64,000 nucleotides of DNA from Echinometra lucunter. Lineage: Eukaryota > Echinodermata > Echinoidea > Camarodonta > Echinometridae. The notes under the pieces are model-generated. The model did not search any database, had not been told where the DNA came from, and was given only the letters and a program-made list of their open reading frames with translations. The stretch covers positions 4,715,400-4,779,399 of the forward strand of contig CM057161.1 in NCBI GenBank assembly GCA_029962745.1, written 5' to 3'. The position numbers and the translations under genes are program-made. Positions 11,974 to 23,545 of this stretch are shown one piece after another (position 1 is the first letter of the stretch; every line of letters starts with the position of its first letter).

Positions 11974-12473
11974 NNNNNNNNNNNNNNNNNNNNNNNNNNN
12001 NNNNNNNNNNNNNNNNNNNNNNNNNNNNNNNNNNNNNNNNNNNNNNNNNNNNNNNNNNNNNNNNNNNNNNNNNNNNNNNNNNNNNNNNNNNNNNNNNNNN
12101 NNNNNNNNNNNNNNNNNNNNNNNNNNNNNNNNNNNNNNNNNNNNNNNNNNNNNNNNNNNNNNNNNNNNNNNNNNNNNNNNNNNNNNNNNNNNNNNNNNNN
12201 NNNNNNNNNNNNNNNNNNNNNNNNNNNNNNNNNNNNNNNNNNNNNNNNNNNNNNNNNNNNNNNNNNNNNNNNNNNNNNNNNNNNNNNNNNNNNNNNNNNN
12301 NNNNNNNNNNNNNNNNNNNNNNNNNNNNNNNNNNNNNNNNNNNNNNNNNNNNNNNNNNNNNNNNNNNNNNNNNNNNNNNNNNNNNNNNNNNNNNNNNNNN
12401 NNNNNNNNNNNNNNNNNNNNNNNNNNNNNNNNNNNNNNNNNNNNNNNNNNNNNNNNNNNNNNNNNNNNNNNNN
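11974..12473. other. Assembly gap of 500 N
   Basis: Exactly 500 unknown bases, a conventional placeholder length, bordered on the right by a pyrimidine-rich tract. ORFs drawn across it are meaningless. Confidence 0.99.
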
Positions 12474-12892
12474 TCTTCCTCCCAATTTTCTTCCTCTCCT
12501 TCTTTTCCTCTACACCTTCTCCTTTACCGTAACAGTACAACCATATCAGATTTTCTGCAATATCTTTCCATTTCACAAAATTAACCCAGCTGAGCAGCAA
12601 AGAGGAGTAATACAAGATGATTTCCAGGTTAGGGTGACAATAAAGACGAAATTGAGGGCAACCCTATGTTCTCCATTCCCCCTCTGGAATGGGCTCCATT
12701 CAAATGGGAAGTGTGGATTTCACTTCATGTTTATAATAAAATATGTACAGCAGTACAGAAATCATTAAAACCTAACAAAATTAATGGGCATGAAAAAAAA
12801 ATGAACTCAAAACTGTTATTGAATAAACAAAAAATCTGTCTGTACAATGAGTAGGTCATATTCAGATATTCAGTAGCTCTATATTCCAATAA

Positions 12893-12893
12893 A

Positions 12894-12929
<36 letters not shown>

Positions 12930-12935
12930 ATGTGA
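12893..12935. repeat. (TA)n(TG)n microsatellite
   Basis: Alternating TA then TG dinucleotides. A second (TA)n lies at 13117-13141. Together they flank the hammerhead-like segment at 12950-13110. Confidence 0.9.
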
Positions 12936-12944
12936 TTATTATTG

Positions 12945-12990
12945 ATTCCAGATCCTGATGAAGGGCAGGTGCCCGAAAGCTTGGTTCTAA
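12945..12990 (+). ncRNA. Hammerhead-ribozyme-like core of a Penelope-like element remnant
   Basis: CTGATGA at 12955-12961 is followed by a perfect 5-bp hairpin GGGCA-GG-TGCCC and then GAAA at 12975-12978. These are the two conserved boxes and stem II of a hammerhead. Penelope-like retroelements are known to carry such minimal hammerheads in their terminal repeats. Stem III and the cleavage triplet are not obvious here, so activity is not claimed and decay is possible. Confidence 0.55.
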
Positions 12991-13417
12991 TTATTGGTGG
13001 TATATTTAGTGCTGTAACAGCCCTCTTTGTAAACCCCCTTTTTTAGATTACGCATATAATATGAGGAAGAACCACAAACGTGCATCACCGAGACTGATCA
13101 CAATTATATATGTGTGAATATATATATATATATATATATATCCAGGAAATCTAATAGCAACAGCTTTGATGGGTCATAAGAGTAAGGCCTAAAACTAAAT
13201 GCAATCCCCCCCCCCCCCCCCCCCACCCGATCCTACCCCCATAAACACGTATACAGCACAGAAGGAAGGGAGGCTTGACAAGAAAATGATCATGTTTTCT
13301 TGGTTTGGGGACACAAAAAACTCTAACAAAGGTTTCTAACTCCAGCCTAACTTCAGCATTAAGTAATCTGGAAATATTCATTAGTTAACTTAAATATAGA
13401 ATGGCAATTCATTATTC

Positions 13418-13643
13418 AGGGGTGCCAACCTTGTAAAAAGCATTGCAGTATTTATAAGGTATTTATAAGGGATGAAAAAAAGTATTTTGGGTAGACAAAC
13501 AGTATTTTCACCTTTTTGCTATAGACATGTGTTGTAATACAATTTTGGGGGGAAAAGTATTTTCCATGAAACCTGAAGCATTTTATTATTATTTTAAAAA
13601 ACAGTATAAAATACTGCAAAAAATGAACAGTTGGCATCTCTGA
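13418..13643. mobile_element. MITE with GATGCCAAC-type ends, copy 1
   Basis: Begins CAGGGGTGCCAACCTT and ends AACAGTTGGCATCTCTG, so the terminal ~15 bp pair. It contains ACAGTATT words. A second copy at 63508-63893 is interrupted by a retroelement fragment. Confidence 0.75.
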
Positions 13644-13826
13644 TTATCAAGCAGATATGAAAATAATTTACTGCGGATAAAACAGCCAAATATTCAACCT
13701 ACTCACATGTATTTGAACACTACAGATACATCCATGTCCATTCACAATGGTCTAGACATCGAAGAGGACAACACTTATCAAATGCCAGTGTACTCAAATA
13801 TCAGCTGCTAAAAATGTCAAGCTTAA

Positions 13827-14384
13827 AGGGAAAGTCCACCCTAGAAGTTTCACTATTTCAATAAAGGAGATAGATTTGAACAGCATTTTAAAAAAGAAAT
13901 GAGCAAAATCGGTCAAAGAATAAGAAATTACACTCATTTACATTTTCTAGTAAATTACTCTCGGCTCTGCAAATTGACAACACTGATGACATCATATGCG
14001 AGCAGGTCTCCATTCACTTTATACATGAAATTTCACATTTTCTCAATTTTCTTGGAAGTTACACATTTTCTTACCCCATAGTCAAAGTATGTTATGTAAA
14101 AAGCAATTCTTCTGAACATACAATGACTATGGGGGATAGAAAATGTGTAACTTCCAAGAAAATTGAGAAAATGTGAAATTTCATATACAAAGTGAATGGA
14201 GACCTGCTCGCATATGATGTCATCAGTGTTGCCAATTTGCAGAGCCCAGAGTAGTTTACTAGAAAATGTAAATGAGTGTAATTTTCTTATTCTTTGACCG
14301 ATTTTGCTCATTTCTTTTTTAAAATGCTGTTCAAATTTATCTTCTTTTATTGAAACAGTGAAATTTCTAGGGTGGATTTACCCT
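13827..14384. mobile_element. Long foldback MITE, Kolobok-like, copy 1 (TTAA target)
   Basis: Flanked by TTAA (13823-13826 and 14385-14388). Arms of about 250 bp starting AGGGAAAGTCCACCCTAGAA are near-perfect reverse complements around a small loop near 14090. A second copy is at 58910-59475. AGGG ends with TTAA duplication fit Kolobok-type elements. ORFs in it are symmetry artefacts. Confidence 0.88.
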
Positions 14385-14676
14385 TTAAGACATCCAACTG
14401 GTACAGCTGTAATCAACATCCAGTCAAGCACCTCTCAGAGAGTTCTGTAACTCTCTGCACATGAGTATATGACAAGAGCTCATAATCTGGCATTGTTTTT
14501 ATCCTTTATCTTTCAGTATAAATCATTCTACAAACCTACAAAATTTAAGGCCTTTATGAAAAAGATGGAATGAAAGATTAACCTCTCCCCCCCCCCCCCC
14601 GAGAAAAAGCAATGTTCCTATAAAGCAGTCATAAAAGGAAAAGAAACCAATAACAGCAGAGGAAGAAAATAGTTTT

Positions 14677-15038
14677 AAGGTGCTTTCACACATGATGAGA
14701 CAGTGTGGTACCACGCTGTGGCACCACACTGTTTCGTCTTCACACATGATGGGACTTTGTGTCACCACATATGCTAATAAATGCGCAATAAAGCGTCAAC
14801 TCTCAATAAGAGAGCAAATTGTCAAAACTTGCGCAAGCAATCTCATGGAAACAATTTTTGCGCTAACTTTTTAGAAATTTGATTGGTGCACATTTTTTGT
14901 GTATCTAGGCAGCAAAAAAAAGTGTGTCCTGCCTCGGCGACATTTTTTTTGTCGCCCTATACCCCATGGGCTTGTACACAAAAAAGTGTGGTGACACAGC
15001 GTGTTACCACACTGTCACATCATGTGTGAAAGCACCTT
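14677..15038. mobile_element. MITE with AAGGTGCTTTCACACATGATG ends
   Basis: The left terminal AAGGTGCTTTCACACATGAT pairs with the right terminal at 15018-15038. Repeated inverted ACAGTGTGGTACCACGCTGT-like words follow inside. It is 362 bp with no coding region. Confidence 0.85.
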
Positions 15039-15439
15039 CATTTTTGCTCATGCACAATCTGCATGTACATGTAAATGATGATCATTTAGGTTAAGATTTA
15101 GATTCATAGATATCCGAAAGAAAAAAATCTTTAAAATATTCAACTATATCCCTTTACAAGTCTTTTTGGGGGAGGGGCACCGCTGTCCAAAACTTTGCTT
15201 ACAAGAAAAAAATTACTAAAAGAGGGGCCTCAGCTTAACATTGCCCCAACATGCCCCAACAATACCCCTATTGGCTTTCTCAATTCTAAGATACCTTTTT
15301 TCCAACAAAAAAAAATTGAGGGACATACCCTTTGGTGTCCCCCACCCCTAATTTTTTTTCTCTTTTTTTTTTTTTTTTTGGGGGGGGGAAGGGGAGGGGC
15401 ATGTCTACCTGTCCCTCCCTCGAATGTTGCCTATGTATG

Positions 15440-15860
15440 GACCGGGTGATGTTTGTTATTCCGAAGGTTTGTTATTCCCAAGGTACGTTATTCCGTAACC
15501 TAGATATTCGTTAGTCTGAAAAATGAAAAAGGGTTCGTTAATCTGAACATTTGTGGCGTTATTCCGAAAGTTCGTTGGTCCGAAAATGAAATAAGGTTCA
15601 TTATTCCGAAGGTTCGTTAGTCCGAAAATGAAATAAGGTTTGTTATTCCGAAGGTTCGTTAATCCGAAAAATGAAATAGGGTTCGTTATTCCGAAGGTTC
15701 GACAGTCCGAAAATGAAATATAAGGTTTATTAGTCTGAAAATAACTAATGAACTAACGAACCTTACTTCATTTTCGGACTACCGAACCTTCGGAATAATG
15801 AACCTTCCCAATAAACGAACCTTCGGAATAATGAACCTTCACAATAACGAACTGTAACCA
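15440..15860. repeat. Foldback built from TTCGTTATTCCGAAGG words, copy 1
   Basis: The first ~300 bp repeat the phrase TTCGTTATTCCGAAGG / TTCGTTAGTCCG / AAAATGAAATAAGG with small substitutions. The last ~120 bp are the same words in reverse complement, ending CGAACTGTAACCAT. It begins ACCGGGTGATG. A second copy is split across 48946-54063. Confidence 0.85.
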
Positions 15861-16213
15861 TATGGGCCTTTATGTCTCTGATTCAACTGTGGCTTGAAAA
15901 GATAAAAATCACATTAGGGATGGTTGAATTTCCTCCCACATACATGAAGGCAATGGCTCATGACCTCAATCATGTTTTGACAGACAGACGATGATCTCCA
16001 GGCAAAGCAAACATTTGTAGAAAGGAAGCATCCAACTTGTAGATTTTCTATTTTCATTTTTGTCAATCAGAATCTTGTGATAACTATCAACTTCTGTCTA
16101 AATTCCTGACATGATGCCTATTTTCACTTGTGAACATTGCAATGAAAATACTTGAAGTATTCTACCTTGCGATTCACACTGACTTTCAAACTCCGCCGAG
16201 TTTTGATTCTCAC

Positions 16214-16385
16214 GGGGGGGGGGGGGGGGTGTTACTTTCCTAATATGGTATACAGGGGGTGTGCTGCTCTAATGGGTAATTTTTTGCAAGAAATCCCTGA
16301 ACATGGGGTATGGTCTTGTGCCAGAATATCCCTAAACATGTCCCCACTTTTTAAAACATGGATTACTTTTACATATATGCTCTTC
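16214..16385. repeat. G-run-headed repeat, copy 1
   Basis: Starts with a 16-base G run. It contains taatgggt, gcaagaaatccctgaacatg and acatgtccccactttt, which recur in reverse complement at 43944-44215. No ends are defined. Confidence 0.55.
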
Positions 16386-16529
16386 GGGGCTTTCAAAAGA
16401 TTATAACCCGAGTATGGGAGAGGAACTGTAGGCTCCTATGAAGACATTTGAAATCAGTCTAGACTACAGCACTGGTGTAAGGGAAGAAGATATGGATCTA
16501 GATCACACTAGACAGCATAAGTGGACCTT

Positions 16530-17080
16530 GGGGAGATGGAGAGATAGTGGTGGAGAGTGAGGGGGAGTGATGGAGGGAGGGAAAGGAGAGGAAAGAAGAT
16601 AGGAAGGAAAAGACAGAGGGGGTGGGTGAAGGGTGAAGGGAGAAAGGAGAAAGGGAAAGACGAAGGGGGCAAGAGGATGGAAGACATACTGTATAGTGCA
16701 AGTGAGGGTGAGAGAATTGCACAGAGATGGAAAAGAAAATGAGGGGAAGAGAGTGAGAAAATGAAAGAGAGAAAAGAGCAAAAGAGAAAGGGAGAAAGAA
16801 AATGGAAGGCATGCAGGGAAAGTGAGTTGAGAGAGCTACATGGAGATAAAAACAAGGAAAGAAAAGGCAAGCAATACAGAGAAAGAGAGAGAGAGAGAGA
16901 GAAATGAGAGAGAGCGACAGAGTGAGAAACGGGAAGGACAGAGAGGGTGAGAGAGATAAAGAGATAGGGAAAGAAAAAAAGAAAGACTGAGAGAAAGTGT
17001 GTATAGGTGAGAAACAGACAGAGGGAGAGGAGAGAGTGCCCATAAAAATAGTGGAAGACAGACACACACACACACACAGC
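16530..17080. repeat. 550-bp near-homopurine tract
   Basis: The plus strand is almost wholly A and G, with (GA)n at 16876-16905 and a terminal (CA)n at 17060-17078. Long minus-strand open frames of Ser/Leu/Phe/Pro are composition artefacts. Confidence 0.9.
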
Positions 17081-17689
17081 AAAGGGGGAGGAAATTTGGT
17101 TGAAAGGTGAAGAAGATATTTGAGCACCTACATTGTAAGCCCCAGGATCTGGTGGGAAACGGGACTACACTTCAGACGAAAGCGAATGAAACGAAACAGG
17201 CAATAAGGGAGCAACAAATAGTAAGGGAAATTCCCTGTATTAGCAAATGGCATGAGCAAGCTCACAAAAGTAGTCCAATGTCCAGAGGCACCTTTCCGAG
17301 ATCAAAATGCCTAGATACATGCATATTATGGAAAAATTCATTCACCTGCTCATGTTAGAGTTGAAATTTAGGATGCATTCTTAAGAACAACTGTTGGTAG
17401 TTTTGTGAACTGACGATATGTCAGGATATATCAGGAACCTGCGATATGAGCAGGCAGGATATTCGGTCATCAAGAGCAACTACATGTAATGTTATGACAG
17501 AGTATTTCATTTTTGCAGCTATTTACACAAAATACAAGTTACCAACCAAAATCTTTTTTTTTTTCCTTTATTTTTTAAAAGAATTTATTTTCTAAGAACT
17601 ACATTGTTTGATACATAGACCTTACACAGCCCCAATACCAAGCTCAAATATACACAGAAAAAAAAATATCTTGGCAAAGCTATAATTGT

Positions 17690-18235
17690 CAACAAATTCT
17701 TATCTTTTTATCTGAATAAAATGTGCTCTCTCAGTCAGCATAATAAGATCTAGATTTAAATTGTTCCAGAAAAGCCCCCTAAGCCCCTAACCATGCAGGC
17801 ATGCATGGCTATTGTTCTGCAGAAACATTCACTTACACATCAGGGGAGGAAAGAAAAAATTCCCCACATGCTGCAAAAGGTTCACAGGTCCAACAAATCA
17901 TTCAAAATGTGAAAAAAGGGAGTTTCTAACTGATGGCTGTTGCAATTTTACTCACTGAAAAAATATGCTCTTTCAGTCAGCAAATTAGATCTGGTTGCCA
18001 ACCCCTTCCCTCATCATACCCCCACTCCCACCCCCCCCCCCCCCCAAAAAAAAAAAAGTGTTCAAGGAAAGCCCCCAAGCCCCAGGCCATGGCCAAAGAT
18101 GTGCAGGAACATGCACTTATACAGGTGAGAAAAAAAACCAAATGCTGGAAAAGTTGCACAGTTCTGGAACTTCTGGTAAATCATTCAAAACATGAGAAAA
18201 AAAGAGGACAGTTTTCTAACTCATGACTCTGTTTT
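17690..18235. repeat. Two diverged tandem copies of a ~240-bp unit
   Basis: Copy 1 (17690-17935) and copy 2 (17940-18235) share tgctctttcagtcagca, gaaagcccccaagcccc, acatgcacttat and aaatcattcaaaa. Copy 2 has gained a 15-base C run followed by an A run. Confidence 0.7.
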
Positions 18236-19037
18236 TGCACTTTCAATAAACACAGCAGATCCTTATTTCCTGATATGAGATACAGGTATAGAAGATAGAG
18301 ATGACATCTGGAATCTCTTGACTTTTGTTTTACATTCAGAAAATGAACTTGACAAGAACTAAAAAGGGGAATTTCCACATATATAATGATGTAGCAAATT
18401 ACGTCATTCCTTGTCAATGTTTATTGTTTAAGCTGATCTTTCAGAGTACCAGTAAGCTCAATTGCTAAAACTTGATACAAAGCTAAGTCTAAACAATGTG
18501 CTTGCAGTTTATATCAAACAGTGAAGTTAAAGAAAATACAAAGTTGCAGCATGAGTCTTTCAATAATTCAGTTTTGAAGCAATGAAGCACATTTGAAACC
18601 GACTGCAGATGTTCAAGTGTGTTTCGTTTTCATTTCTGCATTTTAAAACTAAATTATATCATATCTTTCAAATGGTTCTATGTTTCTAACTTGGAGATTA
18701 CTATGGAATGCTATAATCTTTTTCCCATTTTACATACTTCTAACATAAGCTGTTCATGTCATGACCACTGCATACATATATTTGAGGTGGTTTGCCACAA
18801 AGAAGGAAAACATAGGCAAGGACGCAAGGTGAATTGAAATATATTTTAACACTAGATAATGCCTTGTTGGTTTTGTACTAAAACATTATACTGATTGAGG
18901 CAGGGCAATGGCAGCCTACAAAAATTTTAACCTTCCACTTTGTTCACACTTCTGAAATTCATATTGCTTTTAATAATTACAAAGCTATATAAGTAATTAA
19001 ATCTTGATAGTCTGAACATCATATCAAATGTCATAGA

Positions 19038-19217
19038 TGGTTGGTTGGTTAATTTAGCTGACTGCTAAGAAGCATGTGTATGCTTGTTAGTAAGCAACCA
19101 AGGGACCGACGGCTTTAAATCCCCTTACCAAAGGGCATTAGTGCATTCACTTGGTTTCAAACCCGGGTATTCCAGGTTACGAGACCACTGCTCTATCCAC
19201 TGAGCCACAGCGCCTCC
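19038..19217 (-). mobile_element. tRNA-derived SINE
   Basis: On the minus strand it starts GGAGGCGCTGTGGCTCAGTGG. The pol III A box (TGGCTCAGTGG, 19197-19207) and B box (GGTTTGAAACC, 19153-19163) have tRNA spacing. A ~100-bp unrelated body and a (ACCA)n tail at 19039-19050 follow. It lacks a matching acceptor stem, so it is a SINE head and not a functional tRNA gene. Confidence 0.85.
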
Positions 19218-19509
19218 TATAAAACCTTCTATATAACAAAATATCAAACAGTGAAACACATGTTTGGGCATTATTTTGAATGAAACCAAACAGAGAATCA
19301 ACATCAGCTGTAGTCTGAACATGTATCCTATCGAGGATCCTAGTACATGTGTAGCTCGTGCCAGGAGGGCGACAACAGAATATGCATACACATGATGCGC
19401 AGTACAACAGTGCACATGTTGTTTCTTTACATGTTTCTTAATAAACAATGTTGTAGTGTGTCTGTACACTACTTTTGTTAATCATGGTTCTTTATACGAT
19501 GTTTTTTCA

Positions 19510-19606
19510 CAAGTCTCGCATAACTTACTTATTTTCTGAACAGGATACTGTTAGAGCTGGGTTCTTAAAATGAGTAAGTTGAAAATGAGTAAGTTATGCG
19601 AGACTC
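19510..19606. repeat. Short inverted repeat AAGTCTCGCATAACTTACT
   Basis: Arms at about 19510-19537 and 19577-19606 (agtaagttatgcgagact) are reverse complements around a 40-base loop, the remains of a small foldback element. It lies about 330 bp downstream of exon 2 of the host gene. Confidence 0.7.
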
Positions 19607-19931
19607 ATGTAAAGAAAATAATGGTCATATCTTAATCACTCAATGACAAACTGAATGGTTATGCAGTGTCATCTGACAAAGGATGCAGTTCTTACAAACC
19701 GTTTTGAAGTCATTAAAGTTTATCTTCACCCATGGGAGACAACATAATGACTTTGTACATACATCAACAATATTCCATAAACTGCCAGCCAGACTCCAGT
19801 CCAAGGACTTGTTGTTTGTGGATAAACATTCTCTCATTTAGTAAACATCTCTCATTTCCCACAATAAAGCAATAACAAAGACAAAAACAAAAACAAAGTT
19901 TGCATTAAAAATTTGACGAGGAAAAACTTAC

Positions 19932-20651
19932 CTGAGAACAGAAAGAGATCTCACTGAACTTTTTGGTCAGTGCGAAGGATTTCTTGTCCAGACTGATCAC
20001 TGTAAGAGCACTCCTCCCTACCTGGAACACCATAGTTCTATTAGTATTTTGAGTACTTTCTTTGGCAGCCATCAGTTTGTTATAGGAATCTGTGCGTGGG
20101 AGTGTTCCAAATGTACGCCCTGTTGTTGCAGCAGAATCAACATCACTTGACAATGGCAGAGATGTCTTTCGTGGCAGTTCTTGGCCAAGTCTTGAGTCTG
20201 GAGAGTCTGTCAGAGTAAGGGATCCCTTACGCAGTGGCAGTTCAGGGCTAAGTCTTGAGTCGTTTGAATTGTTGTTTTGTATGTTTTGGATAACGGATGG
20301 AAGATCGATATCTGAATGCGATTTTGATGTGTCTTCCTCCACAATATCAAGAGAGGATGTCTTACGCTGCGCTCCGTCCGATGATGACCGCTTCCTGTCG
20401 TCGCATGAGAAGTGCCGCTTCCGACGCTGTATCATCATCTCGTGCTCCCTGAACTTCTCGATGGACTCATCAATGAAGGTGGGAGGCGCCCGCTTGTAAG
20501 TGACGGATATTTTTCCGCAGTACATCACCTCGAACATGGTGGAATTGGATTCCTTAAGGATATCCATGGCTTCTGCGATTCCTTCCTCTTGGGCTGACTG
20601 AGGGATGTTCTCCTTATCTGATTCCCTGATGCTTGTCACAACATCATTCAC
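19932..20651 (-). CDS. TBC1D4/TBC1D1-like RabGAP, exon 2 (end of PTB1, basic/Ser linker, start of PTB2)
   Basis: A 240-residue internal exon in phase 0 at both ends. The acceptor is ttgcag just before 20651 and the donor gtaagt is at 19926-19931. It opens with the last PTB1 helix and then MFEVMYCGKISVTYKRAPP followed by IDE-IEKF, very close to the vertebrate TBC1D4 segment. A polar linker follows (protein residues about 215-340, counting exon 1 as 1-140) with basic-directed serines. Two fit the Akt pattern RxRxxS (near residues 222 and 231), and four are RxxS sites (RKTSS, RKGS, RKTS, RTDS). The exon ends in the first strands of PTB2: NRTMVFQVG, ISLDKK, KKFSEISFCSQ. In vertebrates this inter-PTB region also carries Akt/14-3-3 sites, so insulin/growth-factor style control is likely but is inference. 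Identification is from recalled family sequence; no search was run. Confidence 0.93.
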
Positions 20652-20659
20652 CTGCAACA

Positions 20660-22320
20660 AAAATCAAAAGACAGAAATATTATTATCCCTAATGTTTCAT
20701 GTCAAATGTAGCTACTCTCTTAATGGTAAAGGAGTGGAAATCAAAATGTTAGGAGTTTATATTTGGACTCACTTCCTCTGGGGTTTAATCCACTCTAAGT
20801 TGAGAGTGAATCCCACAAAATGTATCTTTTTAAGGGCATGGATAACCACTCCAAAGGAAGTGATCCTAAATATGACTCTCCATACAAAATAAATTTCTTC
20901 TCCTGTAAAATAAGAGAGTCAGTGATGATACATCAAATCCAGTATGAACAAATCTCTGCAGAGTCTACGTCCCTGTATGGCCTACACGTGTTCAACAAGA
21001 TGACCAAGGAATATCATGGAACCCTTGGAACTGCAAGCAAACCAACCTGTGTTACCTTAGGATCCTTATGGTGGCTATGATTATCCTGGTAGTCCCTTTC
21101 CATCCGATCCAGGAAATAATCTGTCTCAGCTATCGTCTCCATTTTCAATGTGTCGACTGCCAAGATACTCATATCAGAATGAATCCTGTCAACAGCCGAA
21201 GGCTATGCCATTTACAGAACAGGATGCATCATGGAATTATCACTCACAGGTTGCATCAATTCAGTATTTACATGTCATATCTTACAGAAGTAAGTCACTT
21301 CCCTGTCTAGCTATCAAACTAAAATGCAATTCACACATTCTTAGTTGACATATCCAACGAAACACCAAAACAACCCGCCCTTCATGAAGTCATCGAGCAA
21401 ATTCCCAGGCCAAGCATGTGACACCTCCTTCCAATGATTGAATGGACAACACAACACACTCTGCAAGAAGGAAGTAACAGAACGTTTTATAGAACGTTTT
21501 GTTCCTTCCCTGAACCTGGTTACTGATTGATCAGAAAGGTCATAAACAATACAAGAACAGGTTATATCCACTGACTGAACAAATTTTCTGTTTGTTTCTA
21601 AGTTAAGGACCAGTTTATAGAGCATTGGTTAAAGGGAGATTTTAATGATTTTTTCAAATATCATTCTTAATTAAAGGGTGAGGAGACTATTTCAGGTCGA
21701 GTCACTGAAATACATTCTTATTCACGAAGAATCATATTCACAGAGAATCATATTGTAGCTGCAATAATTATTCTCATTTTGGGAATCAATTAAATGGAGA
21801 CACTTACAGTGTCCCAAACAAGTGTTCTCACTTACAAGATATCACTTTTTGGAAAGACACAGACATTCTCCTCGTAAGGGGAATCACAAAAGGAAGACAT
21901 TTACAGAGCTCAAAATAGCTATCATTCCTTCAAAAGAATCACCTAAAGGGAGACACTTGTATGATAATGGATAACCATTACTCTGTTTACTGATGTTTCC
22001 CTGGACATGATTCCCTGAACACATAAGCACGCAAGATCATTTTTCTTCCATGACAGTTCTAAATGAATCACAAATATGTAGTTTTGTTATTCTGTTTATT
22101 TCTTTTCCTCTTTCCATTCTTAGCTATTCATGCGCCTCGGAATAGTATTACCAGATAGATGCCGCAATACAAGTGAATTATATTATTATTATTATTATCT
22201 GTTTTTATGCCATTAAAATGACTATGACTGTATGGATTCACCAAAGAATGTGGATTAGAAAGTATCCTTCCGTCTGGACAAAATACTTCTTTCTTCATGT
22301 TTCTGCTCTTTGCCTCTCTG

Positions 22321-22402
<82 letters not shown>

Positions 22403-22555
22403 CTCCATTGATGTTCTACAACTTCCCCTCTTCTTTCTTTCAACCTCTCTTGCTCTCTCATTCTGTCTTTCCTTTTCTTTCTACCTATTCCATATTTTCT
22501 CTTTCTCACTCCATCTGCCTGCAGGCTTCTTTATGTTTCACCCTCCCCCCCCCCC

Positions 22556-22591
<36 letters not shown>

Positions 22592-23530
22592 TACTTTAAG
22601 AGCATTGACTTCAGCCAGTGATACCCAATTAAAACCAGACATTACATCACTCAACATCAAAACAACAGGTGCAGATTTTCGATGAGAATGAAGACAAGAT
22701 TCTGTTCAAACTTCCCAACCAAAAATGTACCACTGTATCCACAGTAACTCGATGGCAATCTGATGCATACCATCAAGTTACAAATGTATTCCTTTTAATA
22801 TTCATGTATTTTATGATTTCAAAATGGTAATTGCTACTTTGTACAATTTGTATGTGTGAGTAAAAGACATCTGAAGCCATTTTGAATTACCATAATGTGA
22901 AAAGCCATTTTGAATTAGATGTTAACAATTTGCATGATTTTTAATTATGAGTGCTTTTCTCTTTTTATGTTGTCATTCTGAAATTCAAATGTTAAGGAGG
23001 TGTAATTATTCTTGCTAAATACCTTTCTCATACTCTTTGATTGGAAATCTTGTAGATTAATGGGCTAATATACAATAAACATTTTGGAGTAACTGAAAAA
23101 AAAGTTACAAATGTATTGTATACAATCAAATTACCATCGGTATCATGGTAACTCTTTACTACGGATGAAAACCTACACAACCAATCATTCTAAATTTTTA
23201 CAAAACAATATTAGTAATGCCCAGGTGTAAAAGAATAACTACTGGGGTTGTGCTCTTTAAGTTTACGGACTGCAGACCACTTTACATGAACTTGTTTTAT
23301 CATACCAGCTGACAATTCCTGGCTCAATGGTAATGCATCTTGCACTTGTCTGCTCCCATTCTATGGACAAGAAAATAAGACTTTTATGGAGTTGCCTCTG
23401 ATACCAGATAATTTGCTTATTCTTCTCTCAACTGACAAGTTATAAATCTCCAATTAACTGAGGGTCAACCAGTCACAGAGTCCAATGCTAAGTCATATAC
23501 AATGTACCCCACTTCACATCAGAACCTTCC
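20660..23530. other. Intron 1 sequence with (TC)n tracts
   Basis: Holds (TC)n at 22326-22396, a 13-base C run at 22545-22557 and (TC)n at 22559-22587. Otherwise no feature was recognised. Confidence 0.6.
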
Positions 23531-23545
23531 ACTGAGTTCAGTTGC

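Noticed and set aside
11892..12768. Long frames on both strands over 11974-12473
   Set aside because: They are open only because the assembly gap is translated as unknown residues.
16498..17127. 209-codon minus-strand frame of Ser/Leu/Phe/Pro
   Set aside because: Pure by-product of the purine tract on the plus strand.
19125..19217. tRNA gene
   Set aside because: A and B boxes are present but there is no matching 3' acceptor arm. The body and ACCA tail show a SINE.
20092..20499. 135-codon plus-strand frame
   Set aside because: Antisense shadow of RabGAP exon 2, which has clear homology and splice sites.
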